Below are positions 23,271-35,503 of a stretch of DNA of 64,000 nucleotides, piece after piece. Numbering within the stretch: the first letter of the stretch is position 1; the number at the start of each line of letters is the position of its first letter. Origin of the DNA: Paramacrobiotus metropolitanus (Eukaryota > Tardigrada > Eutardigrada > Parachela > Macrobiotidae); assembly GCF_019649055.1 (NCBI RefSeq), contig NW_026570251.1, positions 1,178,001 to 1,242,000 of the forward strand, written 5' to 3'. Made by a program: the position numbers and the translations under genes. The notes under the pieces were generated by a model that was not told the origin of the DNA, searched no databases, and was given only the letters and a program-made list of their open reading frames with translations.

Positions 23271-23895
23271 ATCTACCGCTACAAAAATTCAGTTGGAAAA
23301 ATCTATACAGCTATTTCCAGAGTAAAACCATTTCTTTACAAAAACAGACTAAGCCATTAAATAAAAATTACTCACATGTAGTATAATCAAATAAGAACAA
23401 TCCGCATTTCAAATTACACATATAATCTAATATAGATGCGTAAGTACACTTAAAAAACAAATTTTAATCAATTTAACGAATTTTGATAATTCTTACAAAT
23501 TTCTATCAGCAAAAATTTATTGGCAGCAAAAGCAAAAAAACAGACGGTAAAAATTCCTAGACAAGGATGGTTTTGCCCTATCCGAGCGTGATAACCTTTG
23601 AATCAAACGTGTGGTGCGATCGTGCTTGTATTCGTGTGGTGCGATCGTGCATCAAACAGATCGTGCTTGTATTCGCTGGCGGCCATTTCGTCTACCCGCG
23701 CCTGCGTATCGCCGCGAGACAAGAGTATGATTGGGTTGGCGCGACAGGCCGGCCAGTTGCACTTTTCCTACGGAATCTCCTGCACCTGAAGGAAGTCATC
23801 CCGGTTGTACACAGCACTCTTTAATTTTCCGTTTTCTCCTGCAAGAGTAACAGCAAAACAGAATCGACGCATTATTGGATTAAAACATTTTTATT
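23271..23895. other. No gene seen
   Basis: AT-rich 23300-23560, then a small local duplication (GTGTGGTGCGATCGTGC, twice, 23608-23651). Confidence 0.5.
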
Positions 23896-24520
23896 TTTTT
23901 TAAAACTCGATTATCCACTACTGACTGTTTATGCATACAAAGGTATTTCCGTCAGTAGTGTCTGTTCGGTGCGCACACGGTAGGTTTTCCGGTGACGATA
24001 CCGGTAGCTATCGTGATGGTTTCCGTCATCGTTAGAAGTTTTGTGTGTTCGCTAAGCACAACGATAACGCTCGATACAGAGTTCGGCTTGGGCTCGGTCC
24101 GGTCTCACTGAATTAAAAAATGTAAAGTGAATTTTGCAAGAGCGTGACCAACCGCTTGTGGGGAGGCAGTTTGAGTGAACAGACGACTTCCGGTTTGTTA
24201 GTCCCTCACAAAACAAATTGTTTCTAAATGTTATTTCTATTTTATTGTTTGGCAAAATATTTTATTAAATAGAGCGATGTTTTAAGTGCTTATTTCTTTC
24301 GACAAAACGGTAATCCAATAATTCCACGGCTCACAAGATTCTACCGGAGATGTCCAACGATACCAACGATTTCTATCGTTATCTACGATACGGTACAGGC
24401 AGAAAAACGGTAAATTTGTGGTGAGTCATACCGCTATCGTTACCGTAAAAGCTACCGTGTGTGCCCCGAACAGAGACTAGTATGCGGAATATGTCGGATT
24501 ATGGTTATGCACGTTTTAGC
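23895..24520 (-). pseudogene. Two-exon gene family, copy 5 (flank fragment split by an insertion)
   Basis: 23905-23957 (GCATACAAAGGTATTTCCGTC) and 24479-24500 (AGTATGCGGAATATGTCGGA) are contiguous in copy 1 at 10335-10380. Here they are separated by a 521-bp inverted-repeat element. Confidence 0.65.
23958..24478. mobile_element. 521-bp non-autonomous DNA transposon (MITE)
   Basis: The ends are inverted: GTGTCTGTTCGGTGCGCACA on the left and CTGTTCGGGGCACACACGG on the right (reverse complement), with similarity continuing about 50 bp. AGTA flanks both sides (23954-23957 and 24479-24482) and occurs once at the matching empty site in copy 1, so the boundaries and a 4-bp target duplication are supported by comparison. 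The interior repeats the word CGATACGATA/TATCGT. No transposase. Confidence 0.85.
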
Positions 24521-26307
24521 TTACTGGTTTCGTTTTTTAGTTTTCGAAGTTATTGATAATTCCTCTTAAGACTTAAGCCTGCTGAGCCGAGCATATGCAT
24601 TTTGAGTTGCGCCAGAAAATTTGCTTTCAGGTTAACTTGTGATCGAAAGGGATTCCTTGGCACTAATACCGTAGCCGTTTAGAAATCGGCAGCAACCGCC
24701 GTTGCGCCATGATGGACGTCTCGTGAACTTTGCCAGTATACCACTGCGCCCATTTTGGTGACACAACTCGTACAGAGTACTCGTACAATAAAGCCGTGCA
24801 TCTGTATTGGATCACATACCGAAACTCGATCCTCTACAGAGCTCTGTAGCTCATCTTCTGTGTCGGGCGTAGATAATATAAATTGCTTCGGAAACCATGC
24901 CTTCCCACACATATATTCGTTCTTTTGGTCGGTTACTTACTGAGGGTACGCTTTCGCCAGTTTCTGGCAGAAGCGCAATGTGTGCGCGGTAAATGTTAAA
25001 ATAAATGTTACATTCCTCCTGTCTGGTATTAGGAGCTACAAAGAACCGCTATTGATAGGTAAACAATGAATTAAAAAACAACTATCAGTAAGCCAATGTA
25101 TGGCTGTATATGTCAGTATGAGTCATACCTGTTTGGGCCAGCCGGTTGTTTCTTTTTCGTTCGATTCAGTCAACGCCTTTTTGAGGCTCACGTTGGAAAG
25201 GGAAACGGAAAGAACACTACGTCTTTGTCCTCGTTTGTAACTGGAGCTGGAGCAGCAGACATGTCATGCTTTTGGTCGGTGGCGTCCTGTCGCTCTGCGC
25301 TTCTGCCAGTTTCGGACTTAAGCGCACTGTGTCTGTGTGCGTGCTGTCCTGGCACAGAAAGCACAGGCGTCTGCTTCTGGTTTTTATTATGCATTCTCTT
25401 CCGTCGGGCTTTCTGCCGTCCCCGTCCCTGCCACCACGCCCGGGTGGGACCGCATACCGGTACACGGTCCGTGTCAAGAGCCACGGTTTTGACATTTGTA
25501 ATTACATAAAAAAGGTCAAGATTAGGAAAAGCAGCTAAAGGGTTTCCCTAAACTAGCTGCTGCGCTTTTTGAAGGCACACTGTTCAGTGCTGACAAGGCT
25601 GCGCTCCCTAAATGACCAACGATCATAACATTCATGGCTTGACCTCCGTGAGTTGTCGCATATGGTGCAGCAAAACGGTAAAAACGAAAATGAATGGAAT
25701 GGAAGGCGGTAAAAACAATTAGTCTAGAAACCGGCAATCGGCTATAAAGTCTTAGTATGGCGTTCCGGTTGCACGGATTAAAATGCGACATTTCTTTTTT
25801 TCTGCACATTGTATATATTGCGTTTCATGTTAACGAACAATCTTGCGCCCATAACTGGACACTGAACGAAAGGCAAAGGTCACAGAGACCTGCATTCTTA
25901 TGACTAGTGGTTGCTTATCTGCGCCAGGTGTTAGTTTCAGATTCTTAACCGAAACGAGCACACTGGAAAATTACGAAAAGGGAAATGAAACAAACATTTT
26001 AATAATAATACGCTTTTATAGTCGCTTCCGCTACCATGGAGGAAACCTTTCTCGATTTGCACAATGCATAAGTTGATGTCTTCTTTAACTTTTTTAGTGT
26101 TTGTAGTGCGTATTTTAAATCCTGCAAAAATTATTTTTACCAGTACATAATCTAATTTAGTATACATATAGACTATAGTATATTTCGTCTATATATTTAT
26201 TTATGTCGCGTATTGCGCAAAAATAAGGGCTGCTTAAATGCATCGTTGTTATGCCGAGAGTACACCTGCTGCGCAGTACACCTTAACTCCTTAATTTTGG
26301 CCTTGGG
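24521..26307. other. No convincing gene
   Basis: 25096-25509 is relatively GC-rich and open in several frames on both strands (up to 137 codons), with cysteine-rich but low-complexity products. A phrase recurs (CTTTTGGTCGGT, CTTCTGCCAGTTTC) between 24920-24980 and 25266-25320, pointing to a duplication rather than a gene. Confidence 0.4.
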
Positions 26308-26372
26308 TTTCCGTTTTTGGCAGCATTTCAGATATCGTAGACCGATATCTGTTTGCTTGCCGAATACGGAAA
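26308..26372 (+). repeat. Dispersed hairpin repeat, copy 4
   Basis: The best-paired copy: TTTCCGTTTTTGGCAGCATT, then CAGATATCG / CGATATCTG, then CTTGCCGAATACGGAAA. The family tail with GCGAACGGTAAGCC follows to about 26550. Confidence 0.85.
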
Positions 26373-26751
26373 TCATAAGGGTGTTTTCGCCATTTCACAA
26401 GCGAACGGTAAGCCATGCAATATCATCACCGAGTGTCCGAAAAACATTATTTCATTGGATATCGTCGAAATTGTAAAATTTACTGTGTTACTGCTTAATG
26501 AAAAAACCAGTCAGCAAACTATCATACCGAGTACCGACCGTCGTGGGTATTAAATATGGCAGCACACCGATACAGACTGTACAAGCATGCGACAGAAATG
26601 CCGGCGTAATATTTCGGTTTCGTTACATATTGAGAAGAGCTTCGGTAAAATATTAATAATAGTAAATAAGAAAAGTACTGTACTATCGTTACAGCGGAAG
26701 TAAATAATTGCAGGTCCGCAGTCAGTACTAGGCACTATACAACCTAATTAA

Positions 26752-28160
26752 CTACATCCGTAACAACCGTGACAGAGTAAGGTTAAAAAACCTATGTTTG
26801 GGAGAACGGGTAGGCCGATTTCAACGCGGTCAAGTTCGCCAGAACCGCTGCAACGCCCCGGTGGATGTTACGCTATTACCGAGACGATGCGCCTCGAGGG
26901 GAAAAAAGGGGACCGGAAAGGAAAGTTGTTACCATGGGCCTCCATAGACATACATGGACAAGTTGTTCCCATGTGCGTAAATGACACAACACGCCTCGGC
27001 CACCGGCCTCGATGCGAACAAAAATAAAATTAATTAATCACCAAAAGCCGACGCCGATAAATTGGTTACGGATGTAGTCCTCCGTAAACTGGTTATCTAA
27101 ATCCGTAACCACGTATACACGATTGATAATGTAGCCAATGTTTGGGCGAACGGCTGAACCGATTTCGACGCGGCTAAGTGCATTAGAATCGTCTCAAGGG
27201 CGCGAATGTTCTTACGCTATTGCGGAATCGATACGCCCCAAAAAGGAAGCAGATGCCCCAAAAAACAAATTGTTGCCATGGGCCTCCATAGACCGACGTA
27301 AGCTAACAAATTGAACAGTCGCAGCGACAGAAGCAGACCGCGGCCTTCGGCATCGCGTCGGCAAAAAAGTTAAAAAATCGTAAAAAATTCGACAAATAAT
27401 GGTAGTCAAGCTGGCGATTAATGCAGTCTGTTTCCTTGCTTTGTTTCTTACATTTCTTACATTTCTTAGATTTATTAGATTTATTAGATTTTTCAGATTT
27501 CGTAGATATCTTAGATTTCTTGGATTTCTTAGGTTTCTTAGGTTTCTTACGTTTCTTAGGTTTTCTTAGGTTTTCTTAGGTTTTCTTAGGTTTTCTTAGA
27601 TTTCTTAGATTTTCTCAGGTTTATTATATTATCATAGTTTCTTTAACGGCCGGTATCAACGGATGCGAAGTGTGCATCGCGTAAAAACTGTCGCTTCGAC
27701 GGTTATGTACGGATTTAGATCCCGTAAACTGGTTATATGAATACTGTACATCTCTTGCAGGTTTTCGGCCTCTCCGCTTTGTTACCTATGTTCTCAGCTT
27801 CCACTGAGCCGATTTTGCAGCTTTAAATTTTAACAGAATCCTTTCAAAGCGTAGAGTAACACAAAGCTAGTGGTTTTTCTACTCTAACAAGTAGAATAAG
27901 CCCAGTGGTCACTCAAAGGCTTGTTGCCATGGATGCCATAGGGCTAACATGCGCTTGTCGTTACCACGGGCAAATTTGGGTTTAACGAGAAACAGCTTTG
28001 GCTTCGCCTCTGCGTTTCTTTTGGACTACATACTGAGTGAACGAATGATTCGTTTAGTTTTAGAACAAAATCAAAACTAGCAGCCGAGGCACAAACGTTG
28101 AAGGCAAAAGGTCAACATTTGAAAAACCGGGCATCAGATATTTGCCTAATCGACCTCAAC
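26752..28160 (+). repeat. Composite of ~350-bp units, copy I
   Basis: Unit 1 starts ACTACATCCGTAAC (26752) and closes with the inverse GGTTACGGATGTAGT (27063-27077). Unit 2 begins about 27100 with ATCCGTAACCACG, and a third, more diverged unit begins about 27735. Each unit holds ATGTTTGGG-AGAACGG and a GCCATGGGCCTCCATAGA-like core. Units 2 and 3 are separated by a TTTCTTAGA-type microsatellite (27440-27620). The 77-codon frame at 26794-27027 is kept in copy II, but similarly in flanking DNA, so I do not call it a gene. Confidence 0.7.
27440..27640 (+). repeat. TTTCTTAGA/TTTCTTAGG microsatellite
   Basis: Degenerate 9-10 bp words on one strand (TTTCTTAGG, TTTTCTTAGG, TTTATTAGA). The same type of array lies at the equivalent place in copy II (29740-29880). 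Confidence 0.85.
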
Positions 28161-29097
28161 TCATAAGAAAATGTGCAAACTGCTAACGTAATATATAATG
28201 CCAGTAAACGTCCGCGTGTTGACTGGTCACCAATCTAAATGCAGAAACAGGAAAAATTTCGGCTGATACAAACGCAAGTTGACCGCAGAGCATTCCCTGT
28301 CACCAGTTAAATCTAATAAACCGAAGGCGATCTGTTGTCTTATACTCGTAATAAAATTAACTGGTTTCAAACAAATTCATAACTGTTATTAAATAACTAC
28401 TGCTTCCTCGAGTACAGACGTAACTGCTAACTATGAAATCATAACTACTGTCTCCTCGAACGCACTGCAACTTTTGATCTTAAACTCGTGTATTTGCGCA
28501 GTCGTAAGCCAATATTCATCCGTGCTCATCTTGTTATATGAATACTAAACATCTCTTGCAGGTTTTCGGCCTCTCTCGTTAGACCGCGGTAATCTCAGCT
28601 TCTACTCATCCGATTTTACTGCTTCAAAGTGTTCTAAAAACCTCGCGGTCTGGCGGGTGATCTAAGACCAGTCGTTGTTTGCTATCTTCACAATATCAAG
28701 TCCAGTGGTCACTCAAAGCTTGTTACCATGGTTGCCATAGGGCCAACATGGCTGGGCTGTTACCAGGGGCACATTATACTGCGCTCAAACAACAAGAAAA
28801 GCGTCGGCTTGCCCTCTGCTTTTCTTGTGTCCCTGAGCTGGCCGCTGCATTTGCTAGAGTAGCTTAATAATTTGGCAGTTTCAGTAGAATGAACGGAAAC
28901 CTAACAAAAAAGAAGCTCCAGGTGTGACAGGTCAACAACGCAGTACGCTCGTCGCGGACAACCATCCTGAGCAATTGTCTGGCTTTGCCATTCTGACGTT
29001 TTGGGAAACTGAATTGCATGCTAAACAATATACTGCACATGAAATACAAAGTTTTTAAAATCGTCGTAAGCCAATATTCATCCGTGCTCAGCTTGTT
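28161..29097 (+). repeat. Partial composite-family copy and spacer
   Basis: 28530-28860 repeats 27740-28040 (TGCAGGTTTTCGGCCTCTC, CCAGTGGTCACTCAAAG, GTTACCATGGTTGCCATAGG and a palindromic AAGAAAAGCG...GCTTTTCTTGT piece). The rest has no gene. Confidence 0.6.
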
Positions 29098-30200
29098 AAC
29101 TACATCCGTAACAACCATGACAGAGTAAGGTTAAAAAACCTATGTTTGGGAGAACGGGTAGGCCGATTTCAACGCGGTCAAGTGCGCCAGAACTGCTGCA
29201 ACAACGCGGTGGATGTTACGCTATTACCGAGACGATGCGCCTCGAGGGGAAAAAAGGGGACCGGAAAGGAAAGTTGTTACCATGGGCCTCCATAGACATA
29301 CATGGACAAGTTGTTCCCATGTGTGTAAATGACACGACACGCCTCGGCCAGCGGCCTCGATGCGAACAAAAACAAAAATAATTAATCACCAAAAGCCGAC
29401 GCCGATAAATTGGTTACGGATGTAGTCCTCCGTAAACTGGTTATCTACATCCGTAACCACGTATACACGATTGATAATGTAGCCAATGTTTGGGCGAACG
29501 GCTGAACCGATTTCGACGCGGCCAAGTGCGTTAGATTCGTCTCAACGGCGCGAATGTTCTTACGCTATTGCGCCATCGATACGCCCCAACGGGGAAGAAG
29601 AAGGCCCCAAAAACAAACTGTTGCCATGGGCCCCCATAGACTAACGTAAGCTAATGCGGAACGACAGAGGCAGACCGCGCCCTTTGGCATCGCTTCGCTA
29701 ATAAGTCATGGAAAACTGTGAAAAACGCTACAGAATAAAAGATTCTTAGGTTTCTTAGTTTTCTTAGACTTCTTAGGTTTTCTCAGAATTATTCTCACAT
29801 TCTTAGTTTTCTTAGGTTTTCTTAGGTTTCCTAGGGTTTGTTTGGTTACTGGATTTTCCTTAGATTTATTATATTTCCAGTTTTCTTGAGCGGCCGTAAT
29901 CAACCTTCGTCGAAAATAGTGTACGACACGAAATTTGGTGCGGATGTAGATACCGTAAACTGGTTATATGAATACTAACTAAGTAACAAGGGTCCTCGAC
30001 ACTTTGCCGATGGAGCGAATGTTCTCCCGTTCCACACATCCAATCTGCACGCTCTAAAGTGCTACAGAATCCTCTCAGTGTCGAGAGTGTTCCTGCATCA
30101 TCCATTTTCTGGAAAGGCCACTACCCACAATCCAGTGGTCACTCAGAAGCTTGTTACCATGGTGGACATTAGCTTAACATGGGCTGTTTGTAAATCCCCA
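29098..30200 (+). repeat. Composite of ~350-bp units, copy II
   Basis: Over 29098-29480 it is more than 90% alike to 26752-27135 by eye, then continues unit by unit in the same order. The third unit (29960-30190) keeps CCAGTGGTCACTCAGAAGC and GTTACCATGGTGGACAT. Confidence 0.7.
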
Positions 30201-30311
30201 GATTGTTACTATGTGTTATTATATCGAATTGTCACTGAAATTAGCGAACTGCGAATTAGCAAAAACAACAGGTTCTGCTCACGCCTGTTTATTTTGTTCA
30301 TGCCTCCTTAA

Positions 30312-30745
30312 GGGAAGTGGCCCGGTACATGGTGCCAAATTCGTGTACATGCACGAAAACCTTCACTTTCGCGCACTCACAAACACATTTTTGTTTCGGT
30401 TTATGATATTTTGTAGCCAGAAGATTTGTATACACTGGCGTGAAAACCGTTTGTGCGCGCAACATCCGGTTCGGGAGTCATGGCTGTTAGAAAATTCCAA
30501 AAAGTTTAAATGCATTCAGGTGTACCAAAAGTCTCATTATGGACCGATCTCCGTCAAATTTTGCACGTAAGAATGCATTTAAACTTTTTGGAATTTTCTA
30601 ACAGCCATGACTCCAGCCAATGCACAAACAGTTTTCACGCCAGTGTCTAATCTTCTAAAAATATCATAAACCGAAACAAAATGTTTGGGAGTGCGCGAAA
30701 GTGAAAGTTTTCGTGCATGTACAATTATACCATGTACCGGCCCAC
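30312..30745. mobile_element. Foldback DNA element at TTAA
   Basis: Two ~180-200 bp arms (30312-30515 and 30573-30745) are inverted copies (for example AGTTTAAATGCATTC / GAATGCATTTAAACT and GGTACATGG / CCATGTACC) around a ~57-bp centre. TTAA lies at both outer edges (30308-30311 and 30746-30749), as for piggyBac-type insertions. No transposase. Confidence 0.8.
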
Positions 30746-30749
30746 TTAA

Positions 30750-31359
30750 TGTAATAAACATCGTGCCATTATTTATTAAATATGCAGTTAACCTTTTTAC
30801 ATGCTCGAAATCCTAAGACATTATTCATCCGTGCTGGCTTGTATTTTAGTACGCAATGAATCTGATCAAATTTCAAGTTGAGTACTTTGATAATGTGTTG
30901 TGATAATGTTGTTGTTTTCTTAAAAATGTTGTACAACGAAGGCAACACATAAAACTTTGCGATTTACAAAATATGGAAGTCTCCCTTAGAAAATTTTAAG
31001 TAATTTGGCGAAACAAGTTAGCTTTGTGCTCATTTTCAGGAGACAGAAAAAAACGAAAGAACGGCTGCACGAAAAACATAAAGTTTGAAATAAAATTCAA
31101 AAAAGGTAAGTCAAAATAACAAAATAATGATAAAACGATTTAGTTCGGTCGTTTAGTTACTCCAAAGCCAACACAAAACGGTGTGAATTGTGATTTAATG
31201 TGACGGTTGTCGTCCTTTGCCTGCCTTCGTTGTGCGATCGCAAACTGAATTAAGAATGTGTCTTTCTTTATTTTCATTTTTCATCCGTAATCGATGCCTG
31301 CAGGAAAGGCCGTCGGCTGAGCTTCCGCATTTTTTATCTACATAATACGAAGCACGGAC
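30750..31359. other. No gene seen
   Basis: AT-rich, short frames only. Confidence 0.5.
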
Positions 31360-34300
31360 AACGTACTAAAACATTTTATTTACGTATAGAAGTATTTCAG
31401 TAGGCAAGTAAGTAATTAGAAAGGTAACTTAGCAACGATTTTCACGCACTAGCTGTTTCGTGGAGAAATAAATGCTAGCTAGCATTCATTTCTCCACGAA
31501 ACTGCACTCTGGTGACCAGGGGCATAAATCATAACCCTACACGTTAACATCGATTCGTACTAGTTCGTACTAATAGGTACTTAGCCGGTGACGGTAGTGC
31601 AGAAAACAGGTCATGGCAAGTTTATGTGTCGCCATAAATTTTTTTGTTGCTAGACTCTGATTAACTATCTGCTTTAACTGAAAAATAATGAGTAATAAAA
31701 TTTAATTTTATCAGTTACTGATTCGTTTCCAAAATTTGAAATTATTCAGTAGTCAAGTTAGTATTCGTACGAAATTGATGTTTTTGTTTATCTAGATCGT
31801 CGGGATATTTACAAAACTGTAAGTACAGAGAGGAACAAAACCACTGGTTCAAGAAGAGGCGATCTTCTTAGCCATTTGGCAACACGTATACCTATTTTTC
31901 GATGGAATTTTCTCCTGTTTTCCGTTTTCCTCGTCTTTCTACATGACGTTCTAGTCGATGCACGTTTTATGGTTGAATTACGTTATTCCTAAGTGCAATG
32001 GAAGCACTCTGGGCATTTTTAGAATGTGATGACTAATTATTCTTTTAGCAATAAGCATCGGATGGCATATTTTTTTGTTAAAAAATTAAATTGGATAGTG
32101 CTTGTGTTCCCGCATTAAACCGTTATTGAATTCATTTACCAAACTGTTTTATTCCATTTCCCGTGAATCTTTTCTCCAAACTATTTTTATCATATATTAT
32201 CGTCAAAGTATCCCTCAGGTAATTTTGGCACATGCACAATTTTTGTCGGATTTGTCTCTGTGATGTTGCAACAGAAGCCTCCTTGTTTGGAAGAGCGAGT
32301 GTCGGTGCTGCTAACCTCATAGATGTCCCAGGTTAGGTCAGCAAACAAATTTTCCGAAGACGGGTTTTTGAAGCTGCTTTAAAATCGTTAAAATATTTCC
32401 TGTTTTCTTCGATATGCTATATCTTCACTCTGTTGGCGAGTATGGTTTTTCTTGTGCACTGCAGTTTTGGTAACTTAAATACAACGTTTTGTACGATTTG
32501 TTGGTACTTCGTTTCAAAGGTCACAATGCTGAATCGGAAAATTTAGTACCGGCGTTAACATTTATACACTGGACGCGGACATGCCTTTTGTGCTTACAGA
32601 ATGTCAAAGCGTTTGCTTTGATTCCAGTAAATTGTTAAGATCTGATTCACGGGTTCGGCAAAATTCTCAAACGCGTGTTGGCTAGCGGCTTTTCCCGTCT
32701 GCGATGTCTGGGTATGGTCTGGGTCCCGTTGTTTGGACAGTGGCGGCATTCTTCATTTACGACAGCTTGGACGTGTTTTGATGCAGTCGCGCGCGCCAAC
32801 TACAGCGCCGAAACGCTGTCCCAACCGTTTTACCACCGTAGTTTCCTGGAAGGGTTTCCTGTCTTCCCCTCTGGTTCACACGCCGACATTCTCGCTCTTC
32901 AGATCGAAGACTGGACAACCTTAGCTGCCACAATATAGAGCTTTTTTATCTCGATAAACTTGACATCAAACGGTTTATGGCGATATGGCTGTTAGTGTCC
33001 AGGTGGTCATCGGTAAGATCGCTGGCAACCCCAGCTGCAACTGAGTTGAATTTCTCCCGGTTCCTGCTCAGGACCAACTCAGGCAATTCTGTGACAAAGT
33101 TTTTTTTTAAAAACCGAAATTGAGTAGGCACACCTATTTTAATCTGTTATAGCGAAAATCGAAAACAGGATTGTTTGGATTGCTTTGATGGGTCCTGCTC
33201 GGGAGCTGTAGGTCTTTTGGCTTGTGTCGTGGTTTCCACGCATTCGATCTCGTCATCTACGAACCCCATGGAGGGTCCCTTGTCAGGAGTATTTTCCCTT
33301 GTCCTACCAAGAAAATACGGAAGAACGTCTTCTTCCACTGGCTTTACAGAGTTTTGTATTTGTCGTTATACATGATGATGGCGAAGTATGCGGGTTTCGA
33401 AATGTACCGGTGATCGAAGTATTCGGCCTACCTTAAAAGGATTGCAAAAATTTTGTTAAATAGTGTTTTGAAGATGAAACTTTACTGAATGTCCCCATAA
33501 GGTGATTGGTTTGGAGAAATTTTCATCCATTCCTCCCCAACCGGCGAATTATAGGCTGCACATCAGCTGCTGCTTCGACTAAATTAGTGTGATCACAGAA
33601 GATTTTCTTCGTGCTGTACTTTCCTGTACTCGAGGAGGAGGTGTCATTGCTCCTATTTGCTCTATATCTAAGAACGACTGTCGGAAATCTTCTTCCCGGG
33701 AGTAATTTGCGCTCTGTATCTACTTTACAAGCCGAAGGTTATACGCAAAAGCGTATACCAAGCAGCTGTTACTGTCGGGAGACTGGGCGTTCACAATGAC
33801 ATATTCGATATCCACCTGGCCCTTGGTGTCGAGATATAAAAACAGAAAAGTCAGCTGCATTTCAAGGCATTTATGGCATTTGGCCGATGGAGCAGTATGT
33901 CCGCACCAGGCCAGAGTTTTGAGAACAAAAAAAGCTTACCACCATCATCAGGCACCATGGTACAACGGCAGTACGATGATGTCTCCATGCATGCGGACAT
34001 GGAAGCGAATCCTAGTATGACATTGATCGTTATGCTGGCAAAGATCGAGCTCTCTCGGAACCCTCCAGGCCACCCTTTCCTGGAAAATTCTGACGTAAAA
34101 GATAGGTTCCTGCATTGAGAAGAAGTCGCAGCTTCAAATGTGAGCCATATGTTTTCGATTTTGCTATGCCCTCGCGAAGGGTGGTCGGTTCGTAGTACGG
34201 GCGCGTAACTTCATTCTGGGCGCCTGGCAATCTTGCAAGTGACTGCTTGACAGTCGCTCTTAATCAGTAAAATTTTGCGGAGTGATGGTGAGTTTTCTTC

Positions 34301-34490
34301 GTCGAAAGTAAATCTCGCCGATGGGGACGATATATACCTTGGCTTTCTTACATACCTGCTCCCCTGAACTGTACTTCAAGAAGTGTCGTGCAGCGGACGC
34401 GTTTTGGATGTCTTCGCATTGCCACCGGGATTATTAAGTACCTCGTGCGTGAGGTCGCTCCATAGCGACTTCACACACGAGGTTGAGGTT
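31360..34490. repeat. Diverged duplication, copy II (mate at 11.9-13.5 kb)
   Basis: Shares ordered landmarks with 11900-13510. It is longer because about 1.8 kb (32480-34300) is present here and absent from copy I. That extra part holds a 63-codon acidic minus-strand frame (33147-33338) and several competing frames, none recognisable. Confidence 0.55.
31455..31502. repeat. 48-bp near-perfect palindrome
   Basis: GTTTCGTGGAGAAATAAATG and CATTCATTTCTCCACGAAAC meet at GCTAGCTAG with one unpaired base and one mismatch. Confidence 0.9.
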
Positions 34491-34718
34491 TACCAATTAA
34501 AACAGGAGACAGATTTAAATCCTACGCTGCTATCGTGTGAATCCCACTTTTTCCAGTCAACATCGGTATTTACGCTGGGTTCACGAGAGCATGGGGCACA
34601 TAAAAACTTCGTTGCTGATATCTTTCGTCATATTAGTCGTAAAACACGACACGCAGGTTTCGGACATTTCGTGCGGTCTTATGCACACTAGTGAACAACC
34701 GGGTCCACTGCCCAGTTT

Positions 34719-35120
34719 TCAACCCGGTGTCCGATTTGTCACCGACGGCGGCGGTAAGCGTTTCCGTCCCGTTTCAGTCGCGGCGTTATACACGCGCTGC
34801 CGCGTGTGGTAGGCCAGGCAGACTCCCAGGGCCTCGTGCGGATTCGTCCTGCAATTCCTCTGGCACATTCTGGAGGGTTCTGGTTTTCCTTGGCAACAGC
34901 ACTTGCAGCATTCCTGCGATATTGATTTATATTGATTTCCGTCGGCCATTCTTTTGACGCTCACAAGCCTGTATTTTCCCAGGATGATAATGATGGGCTG
35001 TAAAGCCAACGATTCTGCAATTGCGATGTGACGCAAAGAATCTGGCTGTGCGCTTTGATTTTTTGGCAAAGGAAGTTTAGTCGGTATCAACAATGTGACC
35101 AGTCGACCGTGCTCATCCAC
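34719..35120 (-). CDS. Hypothetical exon with a repeated NCRT-P-EAL motif
   Basis: A 133-codon frame. Its second half (RMCQRNCRTNPHEALGVCLA followed by a Tyr/Arg stretch and LPPPS) resembles 40771-40989 (RQHNCRTDPNEALRACLA, then VYVPPAADS). The two DNA copies differ in many silent-looking positions, which favours past coding constraint. A Cys cluster (CCKCCC) precedes it. Function unknown. Confidence 0.35.
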   Translation of the reverse strand: MDEHGRLVTLLIPTKLPLPKNQSAQPDSLRHIAIAESLALQPIIIILGKYRLVSVKRMADGNQYKSISQECCKCCCQGKPEPSRMCQRNCRTNPHEALGVCLAYHTRQRVYNAATETGRKRLPPPSVTNRTPG

Positions 35121-35438
35121 AACCGGTTCTACAATCGCCTTTAAGTGGTTTTAGATTTTAGTATTACATGCTGTGTTGCTATCACTGCTGTGGCCGGACC
35201 GATGCGGAAGCTGTATGCCCTGGAATTGTACTTTCTAGTGTGGTTTGACGGCATTTTGGCCGTTGCACGATTTTTGTCGGTGTGGAGCCCAAATGAGCTT
35301 CGGTGGGTTTTATATGTTTACAGTGTTTTCGTAGTTGATACAGAATATCTGTAGTGCATAGATAACTAAAGTACGAGTTATTATACAGACTGTTATAACA
35401 CAGAAGTTGTCTTATTACTCATTATTTCTGGCCTCGGG

Positions 35439-35503
35439 TTTCCGTTTTTGGCAGCATTCCAGATATCGTCAATCAGTTTCCGTTTGCTTGCCGACAACGG
35501 AAA
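35439..35503 (+). repeat. Dispersed hairpin repeat, copy 5
   Basis: Outer stem TTTCCGTT / AACGGAAA is kept and the inner stem is partly degraded. The unit tail extends to about 36060, matching 7018-7920. Confidence 0.75.

Noticed and set aside
25096-25509. 137-aa cysteine-rich protein gene
   Set aside because: All frames on both strands are open because of composition; an internal duplication is visible, and there are no splice sites or motifs.
26794-27027. 77-codon frame repeated at 29142-29381 as a conserved gene
   Set aside because: Both copies lie inside a duplicated repeat whose non-coding flanks are equally conserved, and the third units are not open. The repeat explains the similarity.
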